Below the pieces are notes generated by a model, which saw only the letters and a list, made by a program, of their open reading frames with translations, made no database searches and was not told the origin of the DNA. A DNA stretch of 64,000 nucleotides from Flavobacterium sediminis (lineage in GTDB: Bacteria; Bacteroidota; Bacteroidia; Flavobacteriales; Flavobacteriaceae), in the NCBI RefSeq assembly GCF_003148385.1, contig NZ_CP029463.1:2418001-2482000 (forward strand), read 5' to 3'. The translations under genes were made by a program, and so were the position numbers. Shown here piece by piece: positions 27,183 through 36,002 of the stretch; the stretch's first letter is position 1, and each line of letters starts with the position of its first letter.

Positions 27183-28193
27183 ATGAAAATGAAGTGGTCT
27201 GCCCTCAATAAAGGAATTTTAATCAGTTTTGTAATTAGTGCACTGGCAACAGCCCCAAGATTCATTCGTCTGAATAAAGATGATTTGCAATACCTGTTCA
27301 ATCATTTTATGTACCTGTTCGTACTTACTTTAATGTATTGGATCCTCAGTCAGGCATTTGTTTACAAAAAAAAGAAAGTGATTCTCTATACTGCTATTTT
27401 TTTACTACTGTCCGGATTGATTTCTATTTTTTATCAACTGATTCTGGAAGCTTTTTTCGGGGACTTCAGAATACTGTATTCTGATTTTCCGTTGATCCGG
27501 GATCTGAATGAAAAAAAACAGCTATTGATGTTGTTCTTTAGGGGAATCCTCTTCAGTGCAATTATTTACTTTATAGTCTTTTATCTCAATTTATTATACG
27601 AAAAACAACATGCCTTAACAGAAATAGAGCAATTAAAGAAAGAAAAACTAGAAGCTCAGTTAGATTCTTTAAAGCAGCAGATCAGCCCTCATTTTTTATT
27701 CAATTCGCTGAGTACACTTCGTACAATGGTTACCGATGAGAGTTCAAAAGTCTATATCAATAAGTTATCTAATGTATATCGGTATTTACTGAGTTTGAGC
27801 GATTCTAATTTAACTTCGTTAAAAGAAGAGTTAGATTTTATTGAATCCTATTTGCATATTGTAAAAGAACGATTTGAAGAAGCAATAGAAGTTTCTGTCA
27901 ATATTTCAGCAGAAGCGCTACAATTGCAGGTACCGCCTTTAGTATTACAGCTTTTGATCGAAAATGCCATTAAACACAATGTTATTTCTTTTGAGGATCC
28001 GTTAAAGATCGAAATTTTTGATAAAGAAAAAATGCTATTCGTTCGAAACAATTACCAACCTAAATCGTCGGTGGAAAAGAGTACCGGTAAAGGCCTGCAG
28101 AATATAAAGAAACGCTACGAATATCTTTCGGAACAAGAAATAGAGATAGCTGTAAAGGATGATTATTTCACTGTAAAACTCCCTTTGTTATGA
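27183..28193 (+). CDS. LytS/YehU-type sensor histidine kinase
   Basis: From the ATG at 27183 the protein has 336 residues; a TTG two codons earlier is less likely. Four hydrophobic helices occupy about 8-150 ('FMYLFVLTLMYWILSQAFVY', 'ILYTAIFLLLSGLISIFYQL', 'LLMLFFRGILFSAIIYFIVF'). A coiled region follows, then the His_kinase box 'LKQQISPHFLFNSLSTLRTM' with the phosphoacceptor His, and a HATPase domain ('PPLVLQLLIENAIKHNV', 'GKGLQNIKKRYEYL'). This membrane sensor signals to the LytTR regulator encoded 187 bp downstream. The stimulus is unknown; the sensor part is only membrane helices. Confidence 0.9.
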   Translation: MKMKWSALNKGILISFVISALATAPRFIRLNKDDLQYLFNHFMYLFVLTLMYWILSQAFVYKKKKVILYTAIFLLLSGLISIFYQLILEAFFGDFRILYSDFPLIRDLNEKKQLLMLFFRGILFSAIIYFIVFYLNLLYEKQHALTEIEQLKKEKLEAQLDSLKQQISPHFLFNSLSTLRTMVTDESSKVYINKLSNVYRYLLSLSDSNLTSLKEELDFIESYLHIVKERFEEAIEVSVNISAEALQLQVPPLVLQLLIENAIKHNVISFEDPLKIEIFDKEKMLFVRNNYQPKSSVEKSTGKGLQNIKKRYEYLSEQEIEIAVKDDYFTVKLPLL

Positions 28194-28380
28194 AAGAGAA
28201 AACCTCTTCTTTAAGTTAAAGGATATGTAGGAGGAATTCAATATACTTTTATTATTTTGAATACATTATAAATATATTTTAATAAAATTATGGATTGTAT
28301 TTCAGGTTTTCGGACGAATGTGGTGTTGTACACATCCTGATATCAAAAACGGAACCAATTAATACATTAAACGAAATAAG

Positions 28381-29157
28381 ATGCTGACAGTTTTAATTAT
28401 AGAAGACGAAATAAAAACGGCTCGGGAATTGAAGAAGAGTATTGAGCAGTCATTTGAAGAAGTTACGGTTTTAGATATGCTAGCTTCAATCAAAAGTACG
28501 GTTCGATGGTTAAAGGAGAATTCCCGTCCGGATATTATCTTTTCAGATATCCAACTAGCCGACGGGCTAAGTTTTGAGATCTTTAGGCAGGTCGAAGTAC
28601 AAACACCTATAATTTTTTGTACAGCTTATGATGAATATGCTATTGAGGCTTTTAAAACCAATGGAATAGATTACCTGCTGAAACCTATTGATGACGATAA
28701 ATTAAAGCAAAGTATTCAGAAATATCAAAACTTAAAGAAAGCGTTGGTTCCAACAGATCGTTTACCTAATTATACAACGATTCAAACCCTAGTGAATTCG
28801 GTATCTGAGAATCAGTATAAGAAAACCGTTCTGGTTCATTTTCAGGAAAAGATCATTCCGTTAGCAACAGAGCAGATCGCTTATATTCATTACGAATTAG
28901 GGAATGTTTACATCGTGACATTTGAGAAAAAAAGATATTTTATCAACCAGACTCTGGATGAATTTGAAACACTGTTGCATCCTGATCAGTTTTTTAGAGC
29001 TAACCGTCAGTTCATAGTGAATCGGACAGCAATACAATCGTTGGAGAATTATTTTTCCAGAAGAATGTTGCTTAAGTTACAACTACCCGTTTCTCAGGAA
29101 ATTATAATCAGTAAGACCAAATCACCCCTATTGATAAAATGGATTGAAAAATTTTAA
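28381..29157 (+). CDS. LytTR-family response regulator
   Basis: The 258-residue protein has a receiver domain (1-120; acidic residues in 'IIEDEIKTARELKKS', Asp in 'DIIFSDIQLADG', Lys in 'IDYLLKPIDDDKL') and a C-terminal LytTR DNA-binding domain (about 155-255; 'IAYIHYELGNVYIVTF', 'FFRANRQFIVNRTAI'). It is the expected partner of the LytS-type kinase just upstream. Likely targets include the two small envelope genes directly downstream, though no paired LytTR binding site is obvious to me. Confidence 0.9.
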   Translation: MLTVLIIEDEIKTARELKKSIEQSFEEVTVLDMLASIKSTVRWLKENSRPDIIFSDIQLADGLSFEIFRQVEVQTPIIFCTAYDEYAIEAFKTNGIDYLLKPIDDDKLKQSIQKYQNLKKALVPTDRLPNYTTIQTLVNSVSENQYKKTVLVHFQEKIIPLATEQIAYIHYELGNVYIVTFEKKRYFINQTLDEFETLLHPDQFFRANRQFIVNRTAIQSLENYFSRRMLLKLQLPVSQEIIISKTKSPLLIKWIEKF

Positions 29158-29264
29158 TACACACCTTGTGCCGTTCAGTTTTTATTTTGTCACTTTCATA
29201 ATGGAAGTTTAAAAGCCAAAAACAGGAAATGTTACTTTTGAGTAAGAAATTAAAAACAAGAATT

Positions 29265-30011
29265 ATGAAAAAGTTGATCTATTCCTTAAAAAGGCTGACA
29301 ATAATAACAGTGCTTTTTATGTCGGCTCAGGTGGTAGTTTCTTGTAGTGATGACGAAACTGATTCATCTGAAACATTACAGGAGCAAGATGTTGTTGAAA
29401 TAATCGAAAATTCTTTAAAAGAAGATACCGGAGGATTGTCTAAAACCATTGAAGTAACCGTTTCATTGGCAGGCGAGCAGGGAGTCTATACAGAAACACC
29501 GGATATTAATTGCGGAGAAACATACAATCATAACTATTCATTTCAAAATGAAGTTAATAGCTATTCAGCAAATTACCAATTTGTATCGACTTATCAGATG
29601 AATTGTGCCGGGAACTCTGCTCCTGAAAATTTTTCATATCAGTTTACTAATACAGGAAACTATGATACGCCTAGAATGACTTCTGATGACAGTTCAAATG
29701 CCGATTGGAACTTAACAGGGTTAAATACTTTAGTAGATAATATATCTTTAAACGGTTCTTATGAGCGCAACGGTTCTCAGGTTTCTAAAGTGCGCTATAG
29801 GAATTCATTTACCAGTACGTTAACATATAGCATCTCTGATTTGCAAGTAAACAAAACATCTTATGAAATTCAGGCCGGTACAGCTTCTGTGCATTTTGTC
29901 GGAACAGTTTCAAACGGAAATCAATATACATACAATGGTTCTGTTACATTCAACGGTGACGGAACAGCAACATTAGTTATCAACGGAAATACTTATATTA
30001 TTAATCTTTAA
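29265..30011 (+). CDS. Orphan lipoprotein downstream of LytTR regulator
   Basis: I take the ATG at 29265 as start, because it opens a lipoprotein signal (VLFMSAQVVVSCSDDE, Cys at about 27); an ATG at 29229 would add twelve polar residues before it. The mature part of about 220 residues is rich in Asn, Ser, Thr and Tyr, with alternating beta-strand patterns ('CGETYNHNYSFQNEVNSYSA', 'YTYNGSVTFNGDGTATLVIN') and two further Cys that could form a disulfide. No family is recognised. The Spy-like gene starts 11 bp after its stop, so the two are probably co-transcribed. Confidence 0.7.
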   Translation: MKKLIYSLKRLTIITVLFMSAQVVVSCSDDETDSSETLQEQDVVEIIENSLKEDTGGLSKTIEVTVSLAGEQGVYTETPDINCGETYNHNYSFQNEVNSYSANYQFVSTYQMNCAGNSAPENFSYQFTNTGNYDTPRMTSDDSSNADWNLTGLNTLVDNISLNGSYERNGSQVSKVRYRNSFTSTLTYSISDLQVNKTSYEIQAGTASVHFVGTVSNGNQYTYNGSVTFNGDGTATLVINGNTYIINL

Positions 30012-30022
30012 CAACTAAAAAA

Positions 30023-30388
30023 ATGAAAAAAGCAGTAGTATTGCTTGCCGTTTTCTTTGTAAGCTTCGGAGCTTTTGCACAAGAAAAAACTACAGAAGAG
30101 AAAGCAACAGAAATGACGGAAAGAATGAAAGAACAAATCGGGTTCAATGAAGAAACCGAAAAAAAAGTTCAGGAGATCAATTTAGATTTTGTAACTAAAA
30201 CAGAAGAGATCAAAGAAAAGGATTCCGGTAGAATGACAAAGTTTAAGGAATTAAAAGCTTTAGGAGAAGAAAGAGAGACTCAACTGAAAGAAGTCTTGAC
30301 TGAAGAAGAATTTGAAGCCTTTAAAGACCATAAGACAGAGAATAGAAAGGAAATGAAACAACGATTTAAAGCCAATAGGAGTAAATAG
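30023..30388 (+). CDS. Small helical periplasmic protein (Spy/CpxP-like)
   Basis: A 121-residue protein with a signal peptide (AVVLLAVFFVSFGAFAQ) and an almost wholly helical, charged mature part. Segments such as 'ATEMTERMKEQIGFNEETEK' and 'LKALGEERETQLKEVLTEEE' resemble Spy/CpxP-type periplasmic chaperone or stress-sensor proteins common in Bacteroidota. The resemblance is in pattern only; the LTXXQ motif is weak ('LTEEEFEAF'). It is co-transcribed with the lipoprotein upstream and closed by a terminator, so the LytS/LytTR pair may control a small envelope-stress set. Confidence 0.7.
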   Translation: MKKAVVLLAVFFVSFGAFAQEKTTEEKATEMTERMKEQIGFNEETEKKVQEINLDFVTKTEEIKEKDSGRMTKFKELKALGEERETQLKEVLTEEEFEAFKDHKTENRKEMKQRFKANRSK

Positions 30389-30409
30389 TTTTATAAGTTG
30401 ATTAGAGTG

Positions 30410-30435
30410 CACCTCATATCGGATGAGGTGTTTTT
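30410..30435 (+). terminator. Terminator after the Spy-like gene
   Basis: CACCTCAT (30410-30417) pairs with ATGAGGTG (30423-30430), followed by a T-run. It ends 21 bp before the start of the DUF2147 gene at 30456. Confidence 0.8.
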
Positions 30436-30455
30436 CTTTTTTAATAAAGTCTGGA

Positions 30456-30817
30456 ATGAAAATTATAATTAGTTTTTTGATCTTTTTCTGTATTGGGTTT
30501 CAAACGGCTAACTCTGATGCAATTATTGGACAATGGGAAAATCCGGACGGAACACGTAGAATAGAGATATTTAAAGGAGAAAAAGCGTATTTGGGAAAAG
30601 TAGTTTGGTTAAAAGTAAAAGAACCGAAAGCTAAACCCGGAGATATCGTATTGGACGATTTTCAATTTCAGGATAGTTACTGGAATGGGAAAATCACTTT
30701 GCCGGGGAAAGTCATATTTTTAATGCTGAATTGCGGTTGCAGTCTCGGGATCGGTTGGAAATTAAAGTGTTTTACCACAATATGAGTCGAAAGAAAGTTT
30801 GGAAGCGAATCCCATAA
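30456..30817 (+). pseudogene. DUF2147 protein, first copy, frameshifted
   Basis: The ATG at 30456 opens a signal peptide (IIISFLIFFCIGFQTANS) and a DUF2147 domain ('DAIIGQWENPDGTRRIEIFK', 'YWNGKITLPG'). The frame then leaves the family and ends early at 30785. Adding one G to the GGGG at 30704-30707 continues it as 'ITLPGESHIFNAELRLQSRD' to 'SRKKVWKRIP' and a stop at 30815-30817. This matches the C-terminus of the second copy ('KKVKVWNRVK') and gives 120 residues. DUF2147 proteins are small secreted beta proteins of unknown function. The frameshift is probably a sequence error; decay of a duplicate is the alternative. Confidence 0.8.
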
Positions 30818-30865
30818 CTTGTTTTTTTGGCAAAAAATGCTAAATTTGTGAGTAAAGCTTTAGGT

Positions 30866-31249
30866 ATGAAAATACACTCTTTTTTAAAATACGGATTAAT
30901 AATATCAGTTCTTTTGGCTATTTTCAGTTTTGCAACATATAAGAGCGATGCCATTGTTGGCAAATGGGAAAGTCCGGATAAAGACCGTAGAATAGAAGTG
31001 TATAAAAAAGACAATTTTTACTTTGGTAAGATCATTTGGCAGAAACCCGATAAATTCAGAGCTGAAGTAGGAGATATAGTAATTCGTGATATTGAATACC
31101 AGAATCCACACTGGGAAGGTAAAATTTGGGTACCTGAAATTAAATCCGATTTTACGGCTAATATTTCATTGCCTACACATAATGAACTTCGTGTTGAAGC
31201 AACTAACGGTTTTATAAAAAAAGTAAAAGTATGGAATAGGGTAAAGTAA
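30866..31249 (+). CDS. DUF2147 secreted protein, second copy
   Basis: The start at 30866 gives 127 residues with a signal peptide (YGLIISVLLAIFSFATYKSDA). The mature domain is DUF2147: 'DAIVGKWESPDKDRRIEVYK', 'GDIVIRDIEYQNPHWEGKIW' and a conserved C-terminus 'VKVWNRVK'. An earlier in-frame codon at 30827 would put a polar stretch before the signal and is less likely. It is a tandem paralogue of the frameshifted copy 48 bp upstream and should be exported. Function unknown. Confidence 0.8.
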   Translation: MKIHSFLKYGLIISVLLAIFSFATYKSDAIVGKWESPDKDRRIEVYKKDNFYFGKIIWQKPDKFRAEVGDIVIRDIEYQNPHWEGKIWVPEIKSDFTANISLPTHNELRVEATNGFIKKVKVWNRVK

Positions 31250-31352
31250 TTCTATCCGATATTTGTCCGTTGAAGCCTTTTTTTGTCCTTTTCATAGTGT
31301 AAAAAAATAAAAATAGCACATTCTTTTATTTCTTTGAAATAAAGTTTTGGCT

Positions 31353-32927
31353 ATGAAAAAAATACTACTCTATATATTAAATGTCTTACCAATAATATGC
31401 GGAGCCCAAATTGCTTATCCTTCGGGTTCATTTGCTTCTGCAGGAAGTTCCTACTTGATTTCTAATACCACAGCAGCCCTTTCAGGGATCGATTTTGTAC
31501 AAACAGGCACAGCCTATTCATGGGATTACAGTATATTACAAGCCAATACACAAGAAACAATTACCTGGGATGATCCTAATAATTCAGGATATAAAGCAAC
31601 TTGGTGTTTGAGTAATGGATATGTGGTAAATTGTAATACTCAGTTTAATGCTCAGTTCAATTTGGCAAATCAACAGGTAGAAGGTATTCAGATACAAGGT
31701 TATGGCTTAACGAATGTTGTTAACCATTACGATAAGTCGGCTACAGGTTTAGCATGTAAAATGGTAGGAGCGTCACTAACGGTTAGTGGAATTACAGTGC
31801 CTTTTACTTTTGATTATACGATTCCGGATACGGTTTATAATTTCCCCATAGTCTATAACGATGCGTATACCAATCACAGTGAATTTGAAATTGATTTGAG
31901 TACTTTGGGGTTTCCGGTACAGTACGAATCTCAATTAGATAGAACAAATACTATAGAAGGTTGGGGAAGTTTAACAACACCTTACGGCATTTTTACAGAT
32001 GTTTTAAAAATGAAAACGGTAGAAATAAGTAATGATACGATCATAACACAGACGGATACTATACCTATGCAACGAACTGTAATTACATACAAATGGTTTG
32101 ATGCTAACTTCGGTATTCCGGTATTACAAGTAACCGGGGACGAAATCGCAGGAGTTTGGACACCGGCTTCGGTAACTTATATTGACAATCCGCAATGTCT
32201 GACCCCGGTAGCCTTATTTGCTTATTCGCCTTTGCTGAGTGATTACGATCCTGTAAGTCAACAGGCTTCAGTTTCTTTCATCAATACGAGTGCTAATTAC
32301 GATTCGGTTCTTTGGGATTTTGGTGACGGAACTACCAGTACAGAGGTTAATCCTGCTCATACGTATGCTTGCCCCGGTATTAAACAGGTTACATTAACAG
32401 TGATTAATGAATTCTGCGATCCGGATGCTACAGATAGTATCACGATACCCTTAACAATAACCGATTCTCAAAATGCTTTTACTACGACTGTTACGGTTAG
32501 TTCAGGAACTTTGATTGCTGATAGAGATTTGGCAGGAACTACGTATCAATGGGTAGATTGTGGTAACGGAAATACAGAAATAACAGGAGAAACCAATCAA
32601 AGTTTTACGCCTGTTCAGGATGGAAATTATGCAGTAATACTTACTACTAACGGATGTCAGGATATATCTGATTGTGTTGCGTTTGCTGTTTTGGGAACGC
32701 AAAGTTTTAATGGTGAAACACAGGATTTAGTTATTTATCCTAATCCGGTTAAAGATAATTTTGAGATCAGAACAAATATTCCGGTCAAAAAAATTGCAAT
32801 ATATAACGCTTTAGGTATGTTGGTTGCAACCGAAAATAATTTGTCATCGCTCCCAAAAGGAGTATACGGGGTTGAAGTTTATCTGGCAGATCATTCGGTT
32901 GTATTCCGACAGCTTATTAAAAATTGA
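31353..32927 (+). CDS. Secreted protein with PKD domain and T9SS type A sorting signal
   Basis: The ATG at 31353 gives 524 residues; a TTG two codons earlier is in frame but less likely. A signal peptide (ILLYILNVLPIICGAQ) is followed by about 260 residues of unknown beta-rich domain. A PKD domain follows at about 290-375 ('SVLWDFGDGTTSTEVNPAHTY'-type core, here DSVLWDFGDGTTS), then an Ig-like segment. The last 75 residues form a type IX secretion C-terminal domain ('LVIYPNPVKDNFEIRT', 'IAIYNALGMLV', 'LPKGVYGVEV', 'FRQLIKN'). It is exported by Sec, crosses the outer membrane by T9SS and is anchored or released there. Its ligand or enzyme activity, if any, is not evident. Confidence 0.85.
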   Translation: MKKILLYILNVLPIICGAQIAYPSGSFASAGSSYLISNTTAALSGIDFVQTGTAYSWDYSILQANTQETITWDDPNNSGYKATWCLSNGYVVNCNTQFNAQFNLANQQVEGIQIQGYGLTNVVNHYDKSATGLACKMVGASLTVSGITVPFTFDYTIPDTVYNFPIVYNDAYTNHSEFEIDLSTLGFPVQYESQLDRTNTIEGWGSLTTPYGIFTDVLKMKTVEISNDTIITQTDTIPMQRTVITYKWFDANFGIPVLQVTGDEIAGVWTPASVTYIDNPQCLTPVALFAYSPLLSDYDPVSQQASVSFINTSANYDSVLWDFGDGTTSTEVNPAHTYACPGIKQVTLTVINEFCDPDATDSITIPLTITDSQNAFTTTVTVSSGTLIADRDLAGTTYQWVDCGNGNTEITGETNQSFTPVQDGNYAVILTTNGCQDISDCVAFAVLGTQSFNGETQDLVIYPNPVKDNFEIRTNIPVKKIAIYNALGMLVATENNLSSLPKGVYGVEVYLADHSVVFRQLIKN

Positions 32928-33477
32928 TTTTATTCATTTTTAAGTAACCGATATGCACTTCGTCAGGAGGTTGATTACCGGGTATAATATTTAAAGTATA
33001 TTCTTTTTTAAATTTATCAGAAAGAATTTCTTCAATGTCATAAATTTCATCAATAGCAACACCATATTGATCATCTATATGAGACACAGCGCCTTTAAAA
33101 CTGAAATTTTGATAAAAATGAGTTTGTTTTGCTTTTTTAATGGCTTCACTTTTTGATGTAGCAACTATGAGAAGTTTGTGGTGAAATTCTTCAAATTGCC
33201 CCGGTTGATATCCTCCTAAATTAATAAAGAAAAGTTGATAGGTCTTTTCTTTAGCTTGTGCTTTCGGTATAACTTTAATAGAAAAATCTTCTACCTGAGT
33301 CACCTTTTGCCAGGCATCAATGTGAATCTGCTGTTCGGCTTCAGGCCAAAAAGTATACATATCAGGAATAAGATCTTGTAGTGTTGTACCTATTCCGAAA
33401 AAAATATCATGCTGTTCCGTTATACGCCCTTTTGGGGTACACCCTAGCATTATCATATATAAATTAGTAGAAATCAT
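32917..33477 (-). CDS. DUF1543 protein
   Basis: A 186-residue cytosolic protein with two similar halves as in DUF1543: 'MIMLGCTPKGRITEQHDIFF' near the start, 'YQLFFINLGGYQPGQFEEFH' at about 90-110, 'VATSKSEAIKKAKQTHF' and 'AIDEIYDIEEIL'. The family has no known function. The gene converges with the T9SS cargo gene and overlaps its last 11 bases. The ATG at 33477 is only slightly before the conserved opening, so an internal start at 'MIMLG' (about 33456) is equally possible. Confidence 0.8.
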   Translation of the reverse strand: MISTNLYMIMLGCTPKGRITEQHDIFFGIGTTLQDLIPDMYTFWPEAEQQIHIDAWQKVTQVEDFSIKVIPKAQAKEKTYQLFFINLGGYQPGQFEEFHHKLLIVATSKSEAIKKAKQTHFYQNFSFKGAVSHIDDQYGVAIDEIYDIEEILSDKFKKEYTLNIIPGNQPPDEVHIGYLKMNKINF

Positions 33478-33550
33478 ATATGCAAATATATTGATTTTTG
33501 AAATACCCTAAAAAAACAAGGGGCTGTATTAATGAAGTTGTAATTTTTTG

Positions 33551-33558
33551 TATATTTG
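33551..33558 (+). promoter_or_regulatory. Candidate -7 element for glnN
   Basis: TATATTTG fits TAnnTTTG and lies 42 bp before the glnN start, in the gap between the divergent DUF1543 gene and glnN. No -33 TTG at standard spacing was found. Confidence 0.4.
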
Positions 33559-33600
33559 CCATGAATTTTTAAAGGTATAATTAAAATAAAACACAACTTT

Positions 33601-35790
33601 ATGTCGACATTTCGTTTTCAGACCTTAAAAGAAACGGCTAACAGAAAGCCTGTTTCTGTTGAAAATCTAGACAAAAAATCTGTAATTTTCGGCAGCAATG
33701 TTTTTAATGATAAAGCAATGCGCCAATATTTAACTCCGGAAGCTTATAAAGCGGTAAAGAGTGCTATCGTAAACGGAACCAAGATCGATAGAAACACGGC
33801 TGAGCATGTGGCAATGGGAATGAAAGAATGGGCTTTGTCAAAAGGAGTTACACATTACACACACTGGTTTCAGCCTTTAACCGGTGCTACAGCAGAAAAG
33901 CATGATGCTTTCTTTGAAACTTCATTTGATGGATCTGACCCTGTAGAAAAATTCGGGGGAGGTCAATTAGTACAGCAAGAACCGGATGCTTCTTCATTTC
34001 CTAACGGAGGTATTCGTAATACATTTGAAGCTCGTGGATATACAGCTTGGGATCCTACGTCTCCTGCTTTTATCTTCGGAACAACTTTGTGTATTCCTAC
34101 GATCTTCGTTTCTTATACAGGAGAAGCATTAGATTATAAAACACCTTTGTTAAGAGCTTTGAATGCTGTTGATAATGCAGCAACGGCTGTAGCAAAATAT
34201 TTTGATAAAAATGTTAAAAAGGTAACTCCGACTTTAGGTTGGGAACAAGAATATTTCTTAGTAGACAGGGCTTTAGCTGCAGCACGTCCTGATTTAACAT
34301 TAACCGGACGTACTTTATTAGGACATACTTCTGCAAAAGGACAACAATTAGAAGACCATTATTTCGGTTCTATTCCGACTCGTGTTTTAAATTACATGAG
34401 GGATTTAGAAAATGAATGTATGTTACTGGGAATTCCGGTAAAAACACGTCACAATGAGGTAGCACCTAATCAGTTTGAATTGGCTCCTATTTTTGAGGAA
34501 ACAAACTTAGCGGTTGACCACAACTCATTATTGATGGATGTAATGCAAAAAGTGGGTGAACGTCATGATTTTAAAGTATTGTTACATGAAAAACCTTTTA
34601 AAGGCGTAAACGGATCCGGTAAGCATAACAACTGGTCTATGGCTACTGATACCGGAATTAATTTATTAAGTCCGGGGAAAACACCTATGAGTAATTTACA
34701 GTTCTTAACTTTCTTCATAAATACCATTAAAGCTGTTAATGAATATGAAGAATTATTGAGAGCTTCTATCGCTTCAGCCAGTAATGATCACCGCTTGGGA
34801 GCAAATGAAGCACCACCTGCAATTATTTCAGTCTTTATCGGGCAACAGTTAACAGCTGTTTTAGAAGAATTAGAAGGAGTTTCTAACGGGAAATTATCTC
34901 CGAAAGAAAAAACAGATCTTAAATTAAACGTAGTAGGTAAAATTCCGGATGTATTATTAGATAATACAGATAGAAACAGAACGTCTCCATTTGCATTTAC
35001 AGGAAATAAATTTGAGTTAAGAGCCGTTGGGTCATTAGCGAATTGTGCTAACCCGATGACGACTTTAAATTCAATTGTTGCTAAACAATTAACAGACTTC
35101 AAAAAAGAAGTTGATGCTTTAATCGATAAAAAAGGACTTAAGAAAGACGAAGCGATCTTCAACGTATTAAGAGAATATATCAAACAATCTCGCAACATTT
35201 TGTTTGAAGGAGACGGATATAGTGAAGCTTGGGAAAAAGAAGCTGCAAAACGCGGATTAAGTAATCATAAAACAACTCCGGAAGCTTTAAAAGCTAAAGT
35301 TTCTAAAAAAGCGATCACCTTGTTTGAAGAGTTGAGCATCATGAACCATGTTGAGGTAGAAGCGCGTTATGAGATCGAATTGGAAGAATACATCAAAAAA
35401 ATTCAGATCGAAAGTCGTGTTTTAGGAGATATAGCTCGTAATCATGTTATTCCGACAGCGATTCGTTACCAAAACACATTGATTGAAAATGTTAAAGGAT
35501 TAAAAGAAATCTTCGGAAAAGATTTTGAACAATATGCTAAAGAGCAAGTAGCTTTGGTTAAAGAGATTTCTGAACATATTGAAGCTATTAACTCTAAAGT
35601 AGATCAAATGACAGAAGAGCGTAAAAAAGCAAACAATCTTTCTTCTACTGAAGAAATGGCAAGTGCTTACTGCTTCTTAGTAAAACCATATTTTGAATTG
35701 ATACGTTATCATGCCGATAAGCTAGAATTATTGGTAGATGATGAGATGTGGACTCTTGTAAAATACAGAGAGTTACTTTTCATCCGATAA
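33601..35790 (+). CDS. glnN: Glutamine synthetase type III
   Basis: A 729-residue GSIII, the large glutamine synthetase typical of Bacteroidota. Conserved blocks include 'KGVTHYTHWFQPLTGATAEK' (about 81-100), 'SSFPNGGIRNTFEARGYTAW', 'GWEQEYFLVD' with metal-binding glutamates, 'VKTRHNEVAPNQFELAPIFE', 'GVNGSGKHNNWSM' and 'NRTSPFAFTGNKFELRAVG'. It makes glutamine from glutamate, ammonia and ATP in the cytosol and is the main entry point for ammonia. A strong terminator follows, so it is monocistronic. Confidence 0.95.
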   Translation: MSTFRFQTLKETANRKPVSVENLDKKSVIFGSNVFNDKAMRQYLTPEAYKAVKSAIVNGTKIDRNTAEHVAMGMKEWALSKGVTHYTHWFQPLTGATAEKHDAFFETSFDGSDPVEKFGGGQLVQQEPDASSFPNGGIRNTFEARGYTAWDPTSPAFIFGTTLCIPTIFVSYTGEALDYKTPLLRALNAVDNAATAVAKYFDKNVKKVTPTLGWEQEYFLVDRALAAARPDLTLTGRTLLGHTSAKGQQLEDHYFGSIPTRVLNYMRDLENECMLLGIPVKTRHNEVAPNQFELAPIFEETNLAVDHNSLLMDVMQKVGERHDFKVLLHEKPFKGVNGSGKHNNWSMATDTGINLLSPGKTPMSNLQFLTFFINTIKAVNEYEELLRASIASASNDHRLGANEAPPAIISVFIGQQLTAVLEELEGVSNGKLSPKEKTDLKLNVVGKIPDVLLDNTDRNRTSPFAFTGNKFELRAVGSLANCANPMTTLNSIVAKQLTDFKKEVDALIDKKGLKKDEAIFNVLREYIKQSRNILFEGDGYSEAWEKEAAKRGLSNHKTTPEALKAKVSKKAITLFEELSIMNHVEVEARYEIELEEYIKKIQIESRVLGDIARNHVIPTAIRYQNTLIENVKGLKEIFGKDFEQYAKEQVALVKEISEHIEAINSKVDQMTEERKKANNLSSTEEMASAYCFLVKPYFELIRYHADKLELLVDDEMWTLVKYRELLFIR

Positions 35791-35816
35791 TTTCATATAA
35801 ATCACAGTTAGTTTTG

Positions 35817-35847
35817 CCTGCACCTTTTAAAGGTGCAGGTTTTTTTA
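35817..35847 (+). terminator. Strong terminator after glnN
   Basis: CCTGCACCTTT (35817-35827) pairs with AAAGGTGCAGG (35829-35839), followed by seven or more T residues. Confidence 0.9.
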
Positions 35848-36002
35848 TACTAAAAACTATTTTCAGACGTTATGGAAAGACAGTAAGATTAAAAGAATAA
35901 ATTTAAAAACGAAGAGCAATACTTTTTGTATAGAACATTAATTTTAAAAGACTAAAGTTTTAAGATTAGCAAAAAAAGTTGTTACTTCGTAAAAAAAATA
36001 AA

